64,000 nt of DNA from Oligoflexia bacterium (GTDB taxonomy: Bacteria; Bdellovibrionota_G; JANQFH01), in the NCBI GenBank assembly GCA_028277945.1, contig JANQFH010000049.1:62001-126000 (forward strand), read 5' to 3'. Both the position numbers and the translations under genes were made by a program. Positions 29,782 to 38,965 of the stretch are shown here, piece after piece. The notes under the pieces were generated by a model that worked only from the letters and a program-made list of their open reading frames with translations, was not told the origin of the DNA and did not search any database. Numbering within the stretch: position 1 is the first letter of the stretch; each line of letters starts with the position of its first letter.

Positions 29782-31134
29782 ATGTCTGATGTATATACGC
29801 CCGCAAATCATGAGAGCTCAAAGGCTCCGTTTGTCGCTGCTCTAAAGTCACTAGGTATCAAGACAGTGGGGCTGCCTACAGAAGGCATCACGCAGCAGAT
29901 CAATATGTCGCGACTAGATCACCAAGAATACGACTATCTGATCATTGGTGCAGGCATTATCGGCTTGAGTGTCGCCAGAGAATTACACGTCAGAAAACCT
30001 CACGCTCGAGTCTGTATCATAGAGAAAGAAAAGCAGATTGCGGAACACGCCAGTGGTCGCAACAGTGGAGTGCTGCACGCTGGCTTTTACTATACGGCAA
30101 ATACTCTAAAGGCACGCTTCACTCGTGACGGCAACAGGCGACTACGCAATTACTGTTATGAGCACGGCCTACGCATCAACCCTTGTGGCAAATTGGTCGT
30201 TGCCAGCAGCGCCAAGGATCTTGAAGTGCTTGAGGAGCTCAAACAGCGCGGTGATCGCAACCAAGTACCTCTGGAATGGGTTGAAGAGTCCGATCTCCAT
30301 AAGATAGAACCTCGTGCCAAGACCTACGAACGGGCCCTCTTCTCACCCTCTACAGCCACGGTGGATCCAAGGGAGGTCTGTTGCAACCTATACGACGAGT
30401 TGCGCCAGGCAGGCGTTGCCGTGCATACCGGCGTCCAGTACCTTGGCCAGGAGAAGCACCACCTCCGTACCAGCGCCGGCATAATCAGGGCTAATTCTCT
30501 TATCAACTGTGCTGGGCTGTATGCCGACCGCATTGCCAAGGAATATGGTTTTTGTAAGGATTTCATTATGTTGCCCTTTAAGGGGCAGTATTTGCAACAC
30601 CGCGGTTCGCAGCCGCCCGTACGAACCAATATCTATCCGGTGCCAAATCTGGCCAACCCTTTTTTAGGGGTACATTTTACCGTAGCGGTTGATGGCTCAG
30701 TCAAAATAGGGCCGAGCGCCGTCCCAGCGCTCTGGCGCGAGCATTACTCCGGCTGGAACGCCTTCAGCTTAAGAGACCTCTGTGAGGTAGGCTTCCATGA
30801 GGCAAAACTATTCGCGCGCAATTCATCTGGTTTCAGAACCATGGCTTGGTCCGAGGTTAAGAAGCTCAGACGCAAGTCCTTTACCCAACAGGCCGCAAAG
30901 TTGGTCAAAACTCTAGCCGATGATGATTTTGATACCTGGGGCAGACCTGGCATCCGAGCACAACTCTTGCAAAGACAAACCGGACAACTTATAGAGGATT
31001 TTATCTTGGAGGGAGATAGTCGCTCACTACACGTTCTCAACGTGGTATCGCCTGCATTCACCTGCGCCTTCCCCATTGCAGAATACCTCGTCGATAGGCT
31101 TGAAGAAAATGGACAATCTAAAGCTTCGAGATAA
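29782..31134 (+). CDS. lhgO: FAD-dependent L-2-hydroxyglutarate oxidase-family protein
   Basis: YDYLIIGAGIIGLSVARELH; HASGRNSGVLHAGFYY; CGKLVVA; LPFKGQYLQ. Start may be internal (~29905). Confidence 0.85.
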   Translation: MSDVYTPANHESSKAPFVAALKSLGIKTVGLPTEGITQQINMSRLDHQEYDYLIIGAGIIGLSVARELHVRKPHARVCIIEKEKQIAEHASGRNSGVLHAGFYYTANTLKARFTRDGNRRLRNYCYEHGLRINPCGKLVVASSAKDLEVLEELKQRGDRNQVPLEWVEESDLHKIEPRAKTYERALFSPSTATVDPREVCCNLYDELRQAGVAVHTGVQYLGQEKHHLRTSAGIIRANSLINCAGLYADRIAKEYGFCKDFIMLPFKGQYLQHRGSQPPVRTNIYPVPNLANPFLGVHFTVAVDGSVKIGPSAVPALWREHYSGWNAFSLRDLCEVGFHEAKLFARNSSGFRTMAWSEVKKLRRKSFTQQAAKLVKTLADDDFDTWGRPGIRAQLLQRQTGQLIEDFILEGDSRSLHVLNVVSPAFTCAFPIAEYLVDRLEENGQSKASR

Positions 31135-31143
31135 GATTAGGCA

Positions 31144-32112
31144 ATGCGCTACAGACTGGCAAGATATCTCCGTGTGGTGACGCCAAGAGTGATTTTAGAT
31201 CCCGTCTTGAACGTAGCACGACTATTGCGCGCCATTATCTCAGCCCCTTCGAACAGTCTCGCTGAGCTCGGAAAACTGCACGAAATGTATCTTACCTTAG
31301 AAAAGACACGGCGCAATGTAGAAAGATTGATGAACAGAGAACAACCAACCCTCAACAAGCAAAAGGGTGGCCAGAGAACCAGACTACTACATCAAGAGGC
31401 GTCGATTTACTCGCAAAATGGCGAAGATGGACTGCTTAGCTACATATTCTCTATAACTGGCGTAGCTCATGGTACACTCATCGAATTTGGCGCTGGGGGC
31501 TATTCATCCAATACGGCTAACCTCATCCTCAATCACGGCTGGAAAGGATTGTTGATAGACGGTGGCAACTTAACTTTTACCGGACCTAATGCCGCTCTCG
31601 CGCGAATTCCCAATACTGATGGTATCAAGTGTATTCAGCAGTGGCTGACTCCAGACAACATCAACGACATTTTTCAAAAAAATGGAATGACCGGAGAGAT
31701 AGACCTGCTTTCTATCGACATCGATGGAAACGACTATTGGGTGTGGAAAGCTATTAAGACAGTCAACCCGCGGGTTGTTGTCTGCGAATACAATGCATCA
31801 TTTGGCAGTGAGGAAAGTGTCACCATAGAGTTCGATGCTAAATTTGACCGATACCGTTTTCATCCGCAGGGCTGGTATTATGGAGCCTCTCTCACCGCTT
31901 TAGCAAGATTAGCGAACGAAAAGGGTTATATTCTCGTTGGCTGTGAGTCCTCGGGTGTAAATGCCTTTTTTATTCGCAAAGATCTCGAATCTGATGACCT
32001 GAGAGAGGTCACCCCCCAAGAAGCCTTCTTTCCGGACTCTCGCCGATCTAAAATAATGCCGCCTAGTGAACAGTTAAAACAGGTTATGCAGTACCCCATA
32101 CAAAAAGTCTGA
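31144..32112 (+). CDS. FkbM-like methyltransferase-fold/hypothetical protein
   Basis: IEFGAGGYSSNTANLILNHGWKGLLIDGG; IDLLSIDIDGNDYWVWKAI. Confidence 0.5.
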   Translation: MRYRLARYLRVVTPRVILDPVLNVARLLRAIISAPSNSLAELGKLHEMYLTLEKTRRNVERLMNREQPTLNKQKGGQRTRLLHQEASIYSQNGEDGLLSYIFSITGVAHGTLIEFGAGGYSSNTANLILNHGWKGLLIDGGNLTFTGPNAALARIPNTDGIKCIQQWLTPDNINDIFQKNGMTGEIDLLSIDIDGNDYWVWKAIKTVNPRVVVCEYNASFGSEESVTIEFDAKFDRYRFHPQGWYYGASLTALARLANEKGYILVGCESSGVNAFFIRKDLESDDLREVTPQEAFFPDSRRSKIMPPSEQLKQVMQYPIQKV

Positions 32113-32130
32113 TTTACTACACAGCCCTAA

Positions 32131-33642
32131 ATGTCGCAAAAAAGACTAATCGTTAGAAACACCCTCTTCAACGCTGGAGCGACGGTAACGAACGCTATTA
32201 TCTCTCTGGCGTTACTTCCCTTTATGATTCTTAAATTGGGAGTGGTTGAATTTGGATTAGTTGGAATTAGTACTGTTTTTGCCTTTGGCGGTCTTATCAG
32301 TCTGCTGGAGCCCGGTTTACAGATTTCGGTCACCAAACATGTGGCCCAGTATGCCAGCAAAAAGGACTTTGAGAGCGTAAGTAAACTGATCAATACGGCC
32401 TTTTTTATTCTGCTAACTATTGGATTCTTGGCTTCCTTAGTAGGCTTGGGACTGACAACCGTTCTTAGCAAAAAAGTATTTCCAGTTCCTGTAGAACATC
32501 AGGAGGCGTTTGGCATCGCTCTTTATGCTCTCTTTACCGCATACATTCTCCAGTTTCCTGGTCTCTGTTTTACTGCAGCGCTAGAAGGGTTGCAGCGATT
32601 TGAGATTGTCAAGGGAGTCATTGCGGGCAGCGATATCCTAAGAGCGCTATTGATAGTTGTCTATCTCTCACTTGGATTTGGTTTTCTGTCGATCGTTATC
32701 ATTACTCTTGCAATGCAGCTGTTGCAGATAGTTGTCTTTTGTATCTTTAGTTTCAGGTTACTACCCCATTTCGGACTGCGAATACTAGAGTGCTCTAAAG
32801 AGATGGCGCAGAATCTATGGGCTGTGTCAAAGTTTGCATACCTAAATAAGATCTCGAGCACCCTCTACACTCACATTGATCGTGCTGTGATTGGTCTGTT
32901 TGGTGGCCCGACGATGATGACCTTCTACGAAGGATTGATTCGACTGCCACGCTTTATCAAGACCTTTATGGGGTTTGGCCAGGCAGCCCTGGTACCAGCT
33001 GCGAGCAGCTTGCAGACTAGCAACGATTGGCAGCGACTAAATCATTTATACACAACTGGATTTCGCTTTAATTTTGTCTTCTCACTACCGATCATTAGCG
33101 CCGCCATTTACTTTGCCAAACCGTTTTTCGTACAGTGGCTAGGCCCGGAGTTTGCCAGGCTAACACCAATGCTACAGGCGCTCATGGTATGGAACCTGCT
33201 GCTGTTATTCAATTTTGGTGTCAGCATTCTGTACGGCACGAATCGCAAGCTAAGAGAGGCGGCGATCCTCTCTTGGACATCCACGATCATTCGCGCAGCT
33301 CTGGCGATGGTGTTGATTCCGCGATTTGGGCTCTGGGGGTTTGTTGCCGGCGCCATAGGATCTCATCTTGTCGTGCCCATATTTTTAAGGATGGTCTTTC
33401 GAGAGTTTTCGGTGGCAACGATCCCATTCTTTAGAGACGTAGCGCTAACGCTCTTTACGGGCCTAGTTCTCTACATTATTTTTTACTTCATGGCAGGATA
33501 TATGCAGATCAACAGCATGTTCGGTTTGCTCGCCTATGGATCCCTCTGGTGTACTATCTATTGGGCACTGTTGTACCTAGTTGTACTAAAAAAACGCGAT
33601 AGGGATGTAGTACGTGAACTGTTCACCCGCTGGACTGTCTAA
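32131..33642 (+). CDS. Polysaccharide flippase (Wzx/MATE-like, oligosaccharide transporter)
   Basis: 503 aa multi-TM; FKNA-like N-terminus NTLFNAGATVTNAIISLALLPFMI; GLVGISTVFAFGGLISLLEPGL. Confidence 0.85.
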   Translation: MSQKRLIVRNTLFNAGATVTNAIISLALLPFMILKLGVVEFGLVGISTVFAFGGLISLLEPGLQISVTKHVAQYASKKDFESVSKLINTAFFILLTIGFLASLVGLGLTTVLSKKVFPVPVEHQEAFGIALYALFTAYILQFPGLCFTAALEGLQRFEIVKGVIAGSDILRALLIVVYLSLGFGFLSIVIITLAMQLLQIVVFCIFSFRLLPHFGLRILECSKEMAQNLWAVSKFAYLNKISSTLYTHIDRAVIGLFGGPTMMTFYEGLIRLPRFIKTFMGFGQAALVPAASSLQTSNDWQRLNHLYTTGFRFNFVFSLPIISAAIYFAKPFFVQWLGPEFARLTPMLQALMVWNLLLLFNFGVSILYGTNRKLREAAILSWTSTIIRAALAMVLIPRFGLWGFVAGAIGSHLVVPIFLRMVFREFSVATIPFFRDVALTLFTGLVLYIIFYFMAGYMQINSMFGLLAYGSLWCTIYWALLYLVVLKKRDRDVVRELFTRWTV

Positions 33643-33828
33643 GAGGAAGAGCCGATTTTTGCCCCTATAGACAGCTATTTATACAGTGCGCTAGAAAGTA
33701 GCGATAACATTCCTACTATGGTATAATTATTAATAGGTTACGTGGATCGAGCTGAGGCCTCCGCGCAACCCAAAGCCGCCATTTCCCCGCCATAAGTAGT
33801 CTGCATCTTAGAGAAACTGGGTCGATCT

Positions 33829-36687
33829 ATGGCTAGAGTACGCAGATTTTGCCGCATGGGTTTGGTTGTTGTGAGCCTATCGTTGTTCACGACAGTCTCA
33901 ACTGAGGTTCACGCCCTAACCGCAATCCATCCAAGCCAGGGCAACTACCAAGGCTTTATGCGTGGCTGGTTTCGTTTTCACACTGGCTCGGGCAGCAGTG
34001 CTGAAAACAGCGCCAACTATCATGTCTGTACGGATCCCGCCTACTCGCAGAGCAACTTCACGGAAGTCGATGGTACACTCGGCGGTGAGACCGGCACGCC
34101 AGCGTGGGTTGCCGGTAGCGCTACCGACATGCCAGGCCTTGATTTCACTAGCGCCAACAAGCACTACGTTAAATTACTGGATAATAGCACCAGCTGTACT
34201 ACCGGTAACGACCCTTGGGACGCTGACATTGGTGTCGCCGATACGTTCGCTCTTCACGCTTGGGTAAAACCCGAGGTGACCTTAACCTGCGTCGGTACAC
34301 CCGCTGGCACTAAATATACCATCGCCTCCAAATGGGATGACTCGTCCCAGTGCTCTTACAAACTCTACCTCGAGGTTGTCGACAGCAACGGCGGCAGCTG
34401 CGATGCCGACAGTGACCTCAAGCTGGCAGCACGCGCCCTCTTTAACGACAGCGGCGGCACCTTCAGTTGCGGCTCTCCCTGTGAGGTTAGGCAACCCCAG
34501 TCAACCTTTGATCTCGACGACAACAACAACGGCTGGACCCACATCCAGCTGATGGTTAATCCGGAAAGTTCGAATGCCGATGCCTACATCATGGTTGATG
34601 GTAAACGCACTGAAACCAATGCAAACGGACGTAAGTGCGAAGATCTAACCGACATCCCAGAAAACGTGGGCCTGCAAAATAGTACTCAAGATCTTCTCAT
34701 CGGTATCGATACCGTAGGAGGCAACGAGGCCTTTGAAGGCAAGATCGCCGAGGTCATGGTTGCTGTTGGAACTGATATCCCAATCGACGAGCACCAAAAC
34801 CGTTTGTTTATGTACACCCATCTAAATGATGACATCGGTGCGACGGGTCTCTTTGGGGCGGATAGCTTTGTGCCGCAGTATTTTAAACGCAAGCCAACAG
34901 GTACACCGCCTACCTTTGACGCTGCGCAGGCGCGTTACGGCTCATCACTCAATCTTGACGGTACTGAGGACTACGCTGAGTCCATAACCGGCATCGCCAA
35001 AGACACTGGTGTTACCGCCGGTACGAAAAATTACGTGGTAGAGGCGTGGATACGGCCGGTGGATGCGGATGGCGGTGGTACCAAGGAACAGACGATTGTC
35101 TCTAGATGGCTCTACGATGACTCAGCCGGTTGTCCGGATGATACCACAGAGAGCTCATTTCGGCTCTTTCTTGATACCAGTGGCAAACTCAACTTTGAAC
35201 TGATGGCCGACGATACGACAAAGTTCTCCGTTACGGGAACCACGGTTTTATCTGATAACAAGTGGTACCACGTAGCTGGGGTCGTTACCAACGCGGTTGT
35301 CGGATACTTAACAACTCAGAAAGTGTACGTTCATGTAAACGGAGTTGAAGACACCGGTGGTTCACCCACCAGTAAACCCGGTGCAACAAACTTTGTCTAC
35401 GAAGACGCGCCCATCTATCTGGGGGCAACTAGAGTTACGAGCCCTGGTACAACCTGCGCCTCGGGCACAGAGACGGATTTCTTTGAGGGTCATATTGATG
35501 AGGTGATGGTACAGGTGTACAGACAGTCTATCGCACGCCGGGAGTACTTTAACCCGGGTGTTGTGATCAACGAGGTGAACTTTCAAAAAACCAACGAGGA
35601 GGTGGAGCTCTATGTTTGGTCTGGAGTCAACGGTGCTATTAATCTCCACAATAATGGCATTGCGCTCTGTTCATCGGCAACGAGCAAACAGATTATCTTT
35701 GATGATTCGTGCGGGGCACAGTGTAGCTCAAAGTCTGTTGACGCTGGCGACATCGTAACCGTGGTCTTCGACACCACCTCACCACCGGCTGATACCAGCT
35801 GTAGTGGCGCAGCAACCACCTGCACCTGGTACTCAGGCAACTCGTCCGCGACAACCGATTTGGCCGCAGGAGACATTGTCGACGCCGGAGATGGCGTCTC
35901 TCTCTATGGCAACTTGATCTCTTCTCCGAGTGAAAGAAAATTAAGGGCTGCGGTCATTGACAGTGTTGTCTGGGGTGGTGCCACAGGGTGCCAAATTAAC
36001 AATGCCAATCAGGGAAGGGGGATTTGGCAGTGGGAGGAGAGTCTATCTACTGGGTTGATTACCGACTCAACCAAGTCTCTCTGTCTAAAAGAAGATGGCC
36101 GCAATGAAGATGGTGTCTTCAGCTGGACACAGTGTAATGATTCCATTGGTTCGCTGAACAGCACGGCTTCAAGCGCTGTAGAGCTGCGCTATCTTGAAGC
36201 CACGCAAACCAGCGATGGTGTCCAAGTCGCCTGGGGCACGGGTACTGAGATCGACACCTTAGGCTTTCATGTTGAGTGCGCTGACAGCAAAAGCGGTCCC
36301 TTCGTTCGTAAGACAAGCCAGATCATTTTGGCGAAGGGAGCCAGTGCCGACTACCTTTTCCATGACGAAAGTCCAGGCTCTTGCCAGTACTACCGTCTGG
36401 TCGAAATTGAGAATAGCAGCCTCGAGACGCCAACGGAAGCGGTTGCCGTTGCGACACCATCAACAGCCATTACAAGCCTTGATGCAGACGCTACGGTCGC
36501 TTCGGGTGATAGCCCCTCAACGGTTGGCTCCGAGAATGGAGCGGCTGATCTTTCACCTCAACCCACAGGATTGGGATGCGGCCACATTGTCACCTCAGAA
36601 CCGTTGGCCAGCCTAGCCCTGATACTACTGTGCCTCCTCACCCTCTTTCTCTCTACGCGCACCCACCTGATCGGCAGGGATCCTTAA
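33829..36687 (+). CDS. Secreted LamG-domain protein with C-terminal TM sorting-like tail
   Basis: Signal peptide; two LamG-like repeats (FALHAWVKPEV and YVVEAWIRPVD); tail GLGCGHIVTSEPLASLALILLCLLTLFLSTRTH. Confidence 0.75.
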   Translation: MARVRRFCRMGLVVVSLSLFTTVSTEVHALTAIHPSQGNYQGFMRGWFRFHTGSGSSAENSANYHVCTDPAYSQSNFTEVDGTLGGETGTPAWVAGSATDMPGLDFTSANKHYVKLLDNSTSCTTGNDPWDADIGVADTFALHAWVKPEVTLTCVGTPAGTKYTIASKWDDSSQCSYKLYLEVVDSNGGSCDADSDLKLAARALFNDSGGTFSCGSPCEVRQPQSTFDLDDNNNGWTHIQLMVNPESSNADAYIMVDGKRTETNANGRKCEDLTDIPENVGLQNSTQDLLIGIDTVGGNEAFEGKIAEVMVAVGTDIPIDEHQNRLFMYTHLNDDIGATGLFGADSFVPQYFKRKPTGTPPTFDAAQARYGSSLNLDGTEDYAESITGIAKDTGVTAGTKNYVVEAWIRPVDADGGGTKEQTIVSRWLYDDSAGCPDDTTESSFRLFLDTSGKLNFELMADDTTKFSVTGTTVLSDNKWYHVAGVVTNAVVGYLTTQKVYVHVNGVEDTGGSPTSKPGATNFVYEDAPIYLGATRVTSPGTTCASGTETDFFEGHIDEVMVQVYRQSIARREYFNPGVVINEVNFQKTNEEVELYVWSGVNGAINLHNNGIALCSSATSKQIIFDDSCGAQCSSKSVDAGDIVTVVFDTTSPPADTSCSGAATTCTWYSGNSSATTDLAAGDIVDAGDGVSLYGNLISSPSERKLRAAVIDSVVWGGATGCQINNANQGRGIWQWEESLSTGLITDSTKSLCLKEDGRNEDGVFSWTQCNDSIGSLNSTASSAVELRYLEATQTSDGVQVAWGTGTEIDTLGFHVECADSKSGPFVRKTSQIILAKGASADYLFHDESPGSCQYYRLVEIENSSLETPTEAVAVATPSTAITSLDADATVASGDSPSTVGSENGAADLSPQPTGLGCGHIVTSEPLASLALILLCLLTLFLSTRTHLIGRDP

Positions 36688-36723
36688 ATAAGGTATTCGA
36701 TCACTTTTGCCCAGCAACTCGGC

Positions 36724-38565
36724 CTACAGCACTGTACAACCCAAGATGGGATCACAGTCAATATTACAACTCGCTGCAGCCCCACCTTCGTCAAAAGTAG
36801 CACTACCCAACGGCGGCGCCAAACACTCCGGACACATCATCGGCATCAATTCGCGACCATATCTAAGAAAACAGCCACTCATACAATCCCAAATCGGTTT
36901 ATTGACACCATTTGGTGAAAGACAGTGCTGACAGTTCTGCGTATTGTTCTCAACAAAGTAACCTGTAGGTTTGGTTTTGCTCTCTAAACTCTTCCAGATA
37001 TCGCGCACCATGCGGCCACTCTGGGTTTTACCACCTCCCTCTTCAAAACAGAGGGTGCTGCCATCTTCAGCACAGATCGGCCCACCATCCTTTTCATAGC
37101 CCCAGACGTAGCCAATTTCACGACTAACAACGATTTCACTATCAATATCGTCAATAGCCTCAAAACTCTCATGCCATTTGGCAACTTCGGGCAGAGCATC
37201 ATCGTGTGGAAAGCCAACCTCCAAGACGCGCAAATCAATCTCTAGTTGCGCATCAGGACAGTAGGTGGTGTGGTAGGGACAGTGAAAGGTTGCTGAACCA
37301 CTACGTGCAAAGAACCGTTTTGGGAAATCCACTTTATCACGAAGCGCCCAATTAAGACCTACGGTTGAACCATAGCTGCAACCGCTGGCAAAATAGTGTC
37401 GTCCTGGATCACCAGGATCATCCAGCAAAATGCCCTCTAAAGGATGGCCCTGTTGTTGGTTCATGTCAAAGAGCCGGTTTTTTACCGCAACCAACTGCGA
37501 GATGACTCGCTCCTTTATCCAAGGATCGGTGGGGCTAAACTTGCAGAAGGGATCGCCCGTGGCTACAACATAACCCGCATTGGCAAACGCCGTTACTTCT
37601 CCCTCGCCATCGTAATCGTTGTTACACTGGTTACCGCCACTCAAATCTATGAGCAAGGGACAAGGATTTTGGCTGTTACATAGATTAGGATTCCACAGAG
37701 TTTTGAATCGCGCTGGCACCTCATAGTGTGGCCATCCTTCGGGAAACATGGTCAGCACATCCTCACGACAGCTGATTTTTGGATCATCACCACAGTAGGT
37801 AGGATTGCGATCAAACAGGGATCGACCTTGCGAGTCCGCGAACAAAATGATCTCATCGATATTACCTGCAAAGTCCTCTCCCAAAACCGGATAGTTGTTA
37901 GAAGCCGGCACGTTAGGCACCTTTTGGACAAACTCGCCCAAGAAATCGACCATCACAATCACCTGTTGTTTTCCTGGGAAGTACTTAACGTCGACGTGTT
38001 GATAGCTGGCACCGTGTAGCTTGATACCACTCCTGAAGTGCTGCATTGCACCGGCAGTAGAAACAGCAATCTCAATCTCCCCTTGGTTCAAGTGGATTCC
38101 AAAACTATTTTGAACCAGAAGAAGCCAACCACTTTCGCTAGAGCTGTCCGGTTTGACCCACGCCTGGAAGGCAAGACCCTTATTTGCCGAAAAACTAGAG
38201 AGGTGTATCTCAATTGCCTGCTTGGATGAGCCACCAGCAAACCGAGCGGCACGGCCATACTTACCTTCGCCAAGTGCCGTACGCCTGGCACCGTTGAGAA
38301 ATTGCAACGTCGCTATACCTTCATGGTTATTGGGAAACTGAAAACAATCCTCAAAACCAGCGTGATCAGGCCCATCATCAAAGGTAGCCTCAACCGTTAG
38401 ATTGCCCTCGGATTGCGGACCATTACTTGCAAAGGCGCTGCAGTTCGAACTACCAACACCCGCTCCGCTGCTGTCATCCTCATCGTCACCACTGCTACAG
38501 GCCATGGTGAGCGTGGCAAGCAAGACAACGCCTGCAAAGAAAAGCTGTCGCGCAAAGTAGTGCAT
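36724..38565 (-). CDS. Lipoprotein with LamG-like and alpha/beta-hydrolase-like regions and Cys-rich tail
   Basis: Lipobox LATLTMACSS; LAFQAWVKPDSS (LamG-like); FASGCSYGSTVGL nucleophile-elbow-like; many Cys at C-terminus. Confidence 0.65.
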   Translation of the reverse strand: MHYFARQLFFAGVVLLATLTMACSSGDDEDDSSGAGVGSSNCSAFASNGPQSEGNLTVEATFDDGPDHAGFEDCFQFPNNHEGIATLQFLNGARRTALGEGKYGRAARFAGGSSKQAIEIHLSSFSANKGLAFQAWVKPDSSSESGWLLLVQNSFGIHLNQGEIEIAVSTAGAMQHFRSGIKLHGASYQHVDVKYFPGKQQVIVMVDFLGEFVQKVPNVPASNNYPVLGEDFAGNIDEIILFADSQGRSLFDRNPTYCGDDPKISCREDVLTMFPEGWPHYEVPARFKTLWNPNLCNSQNPCPLLIDLSGGNQCNNDYDGEGEVTAFANAGYVVATGDPFCKFSPTDPWIKERVISQLVAVKNRLFDMNQQQGHPLEGILLDDPGDPGRHYFASGCSYGSTVGLNWALRDKVDFPKRFFARSGSATFHCPYHTTYCPDAQLEIDLRVLEVGFPHDDALPEVAKWHESFEAIDDIDSEIVVSREIGYVWGYEKDGGPICAEDGSTLCFEEGGGKTQSGRMVRDIWKSLESKTKPTGYFVENNTQNCQHCLSPNGVNKPIWDCMSGCFLRYGRELMPMMCPECLAPPLGSATFDEGGAAASCNIDCDPILGCTVL

Positions 38566-38757
38566 ACCCTAGCCTAAAATAATGCAAGATCAGTGCCCAG
38601 TATAGATAATTTTATGCTAATATTTCAATAAGTTAGAAGGTAATCGCATAACCTTAAGCATCAAAAGGAAACACAAGTTTCCAAAACGCAACTAATTTCA
38701 ACCTCGCTGCGTAGGTCACACCGATGCTGAAGCTTTCTCTCCGGTCTCTCTCTATCA

Positions 38758-38925
38758 TTCGAAGAATCCGATATCATTCTCGGCTTGCAAAAAGGCGCCG
38801 ATGACTACGTTACCAATCCTTTCAGCACCTCAGAACTGATCGCCAGAGTTAAGGCTGTTATGCGTAGAGCGCCAAATCGAGCCAGCAGCACGAGACCAAA
38901 ACGGATTGCCATTCTTACCAAGTAA
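38758..38925 (+). pseudogene. Relic of an OmpR-type response regulator receiver domain
   Basis: Open frame reads [40 protein letters not shown]...TK*; matches the C-terminal end of a receiver domain only, no DNA-binding domain and no upstream half. Confidence 0.8.
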
Positions 38926-38965
38926 GTTCTGTATAAGAACGCTGCAAGGTGATAGGAACTTAGCC

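Noticed and set aside
33700-33828. Possible riboswitch upstream of the LamG gene
   Set aside because: Some short motifs looked suggestive, but no complete known riboswitch core could be assembled by eye.
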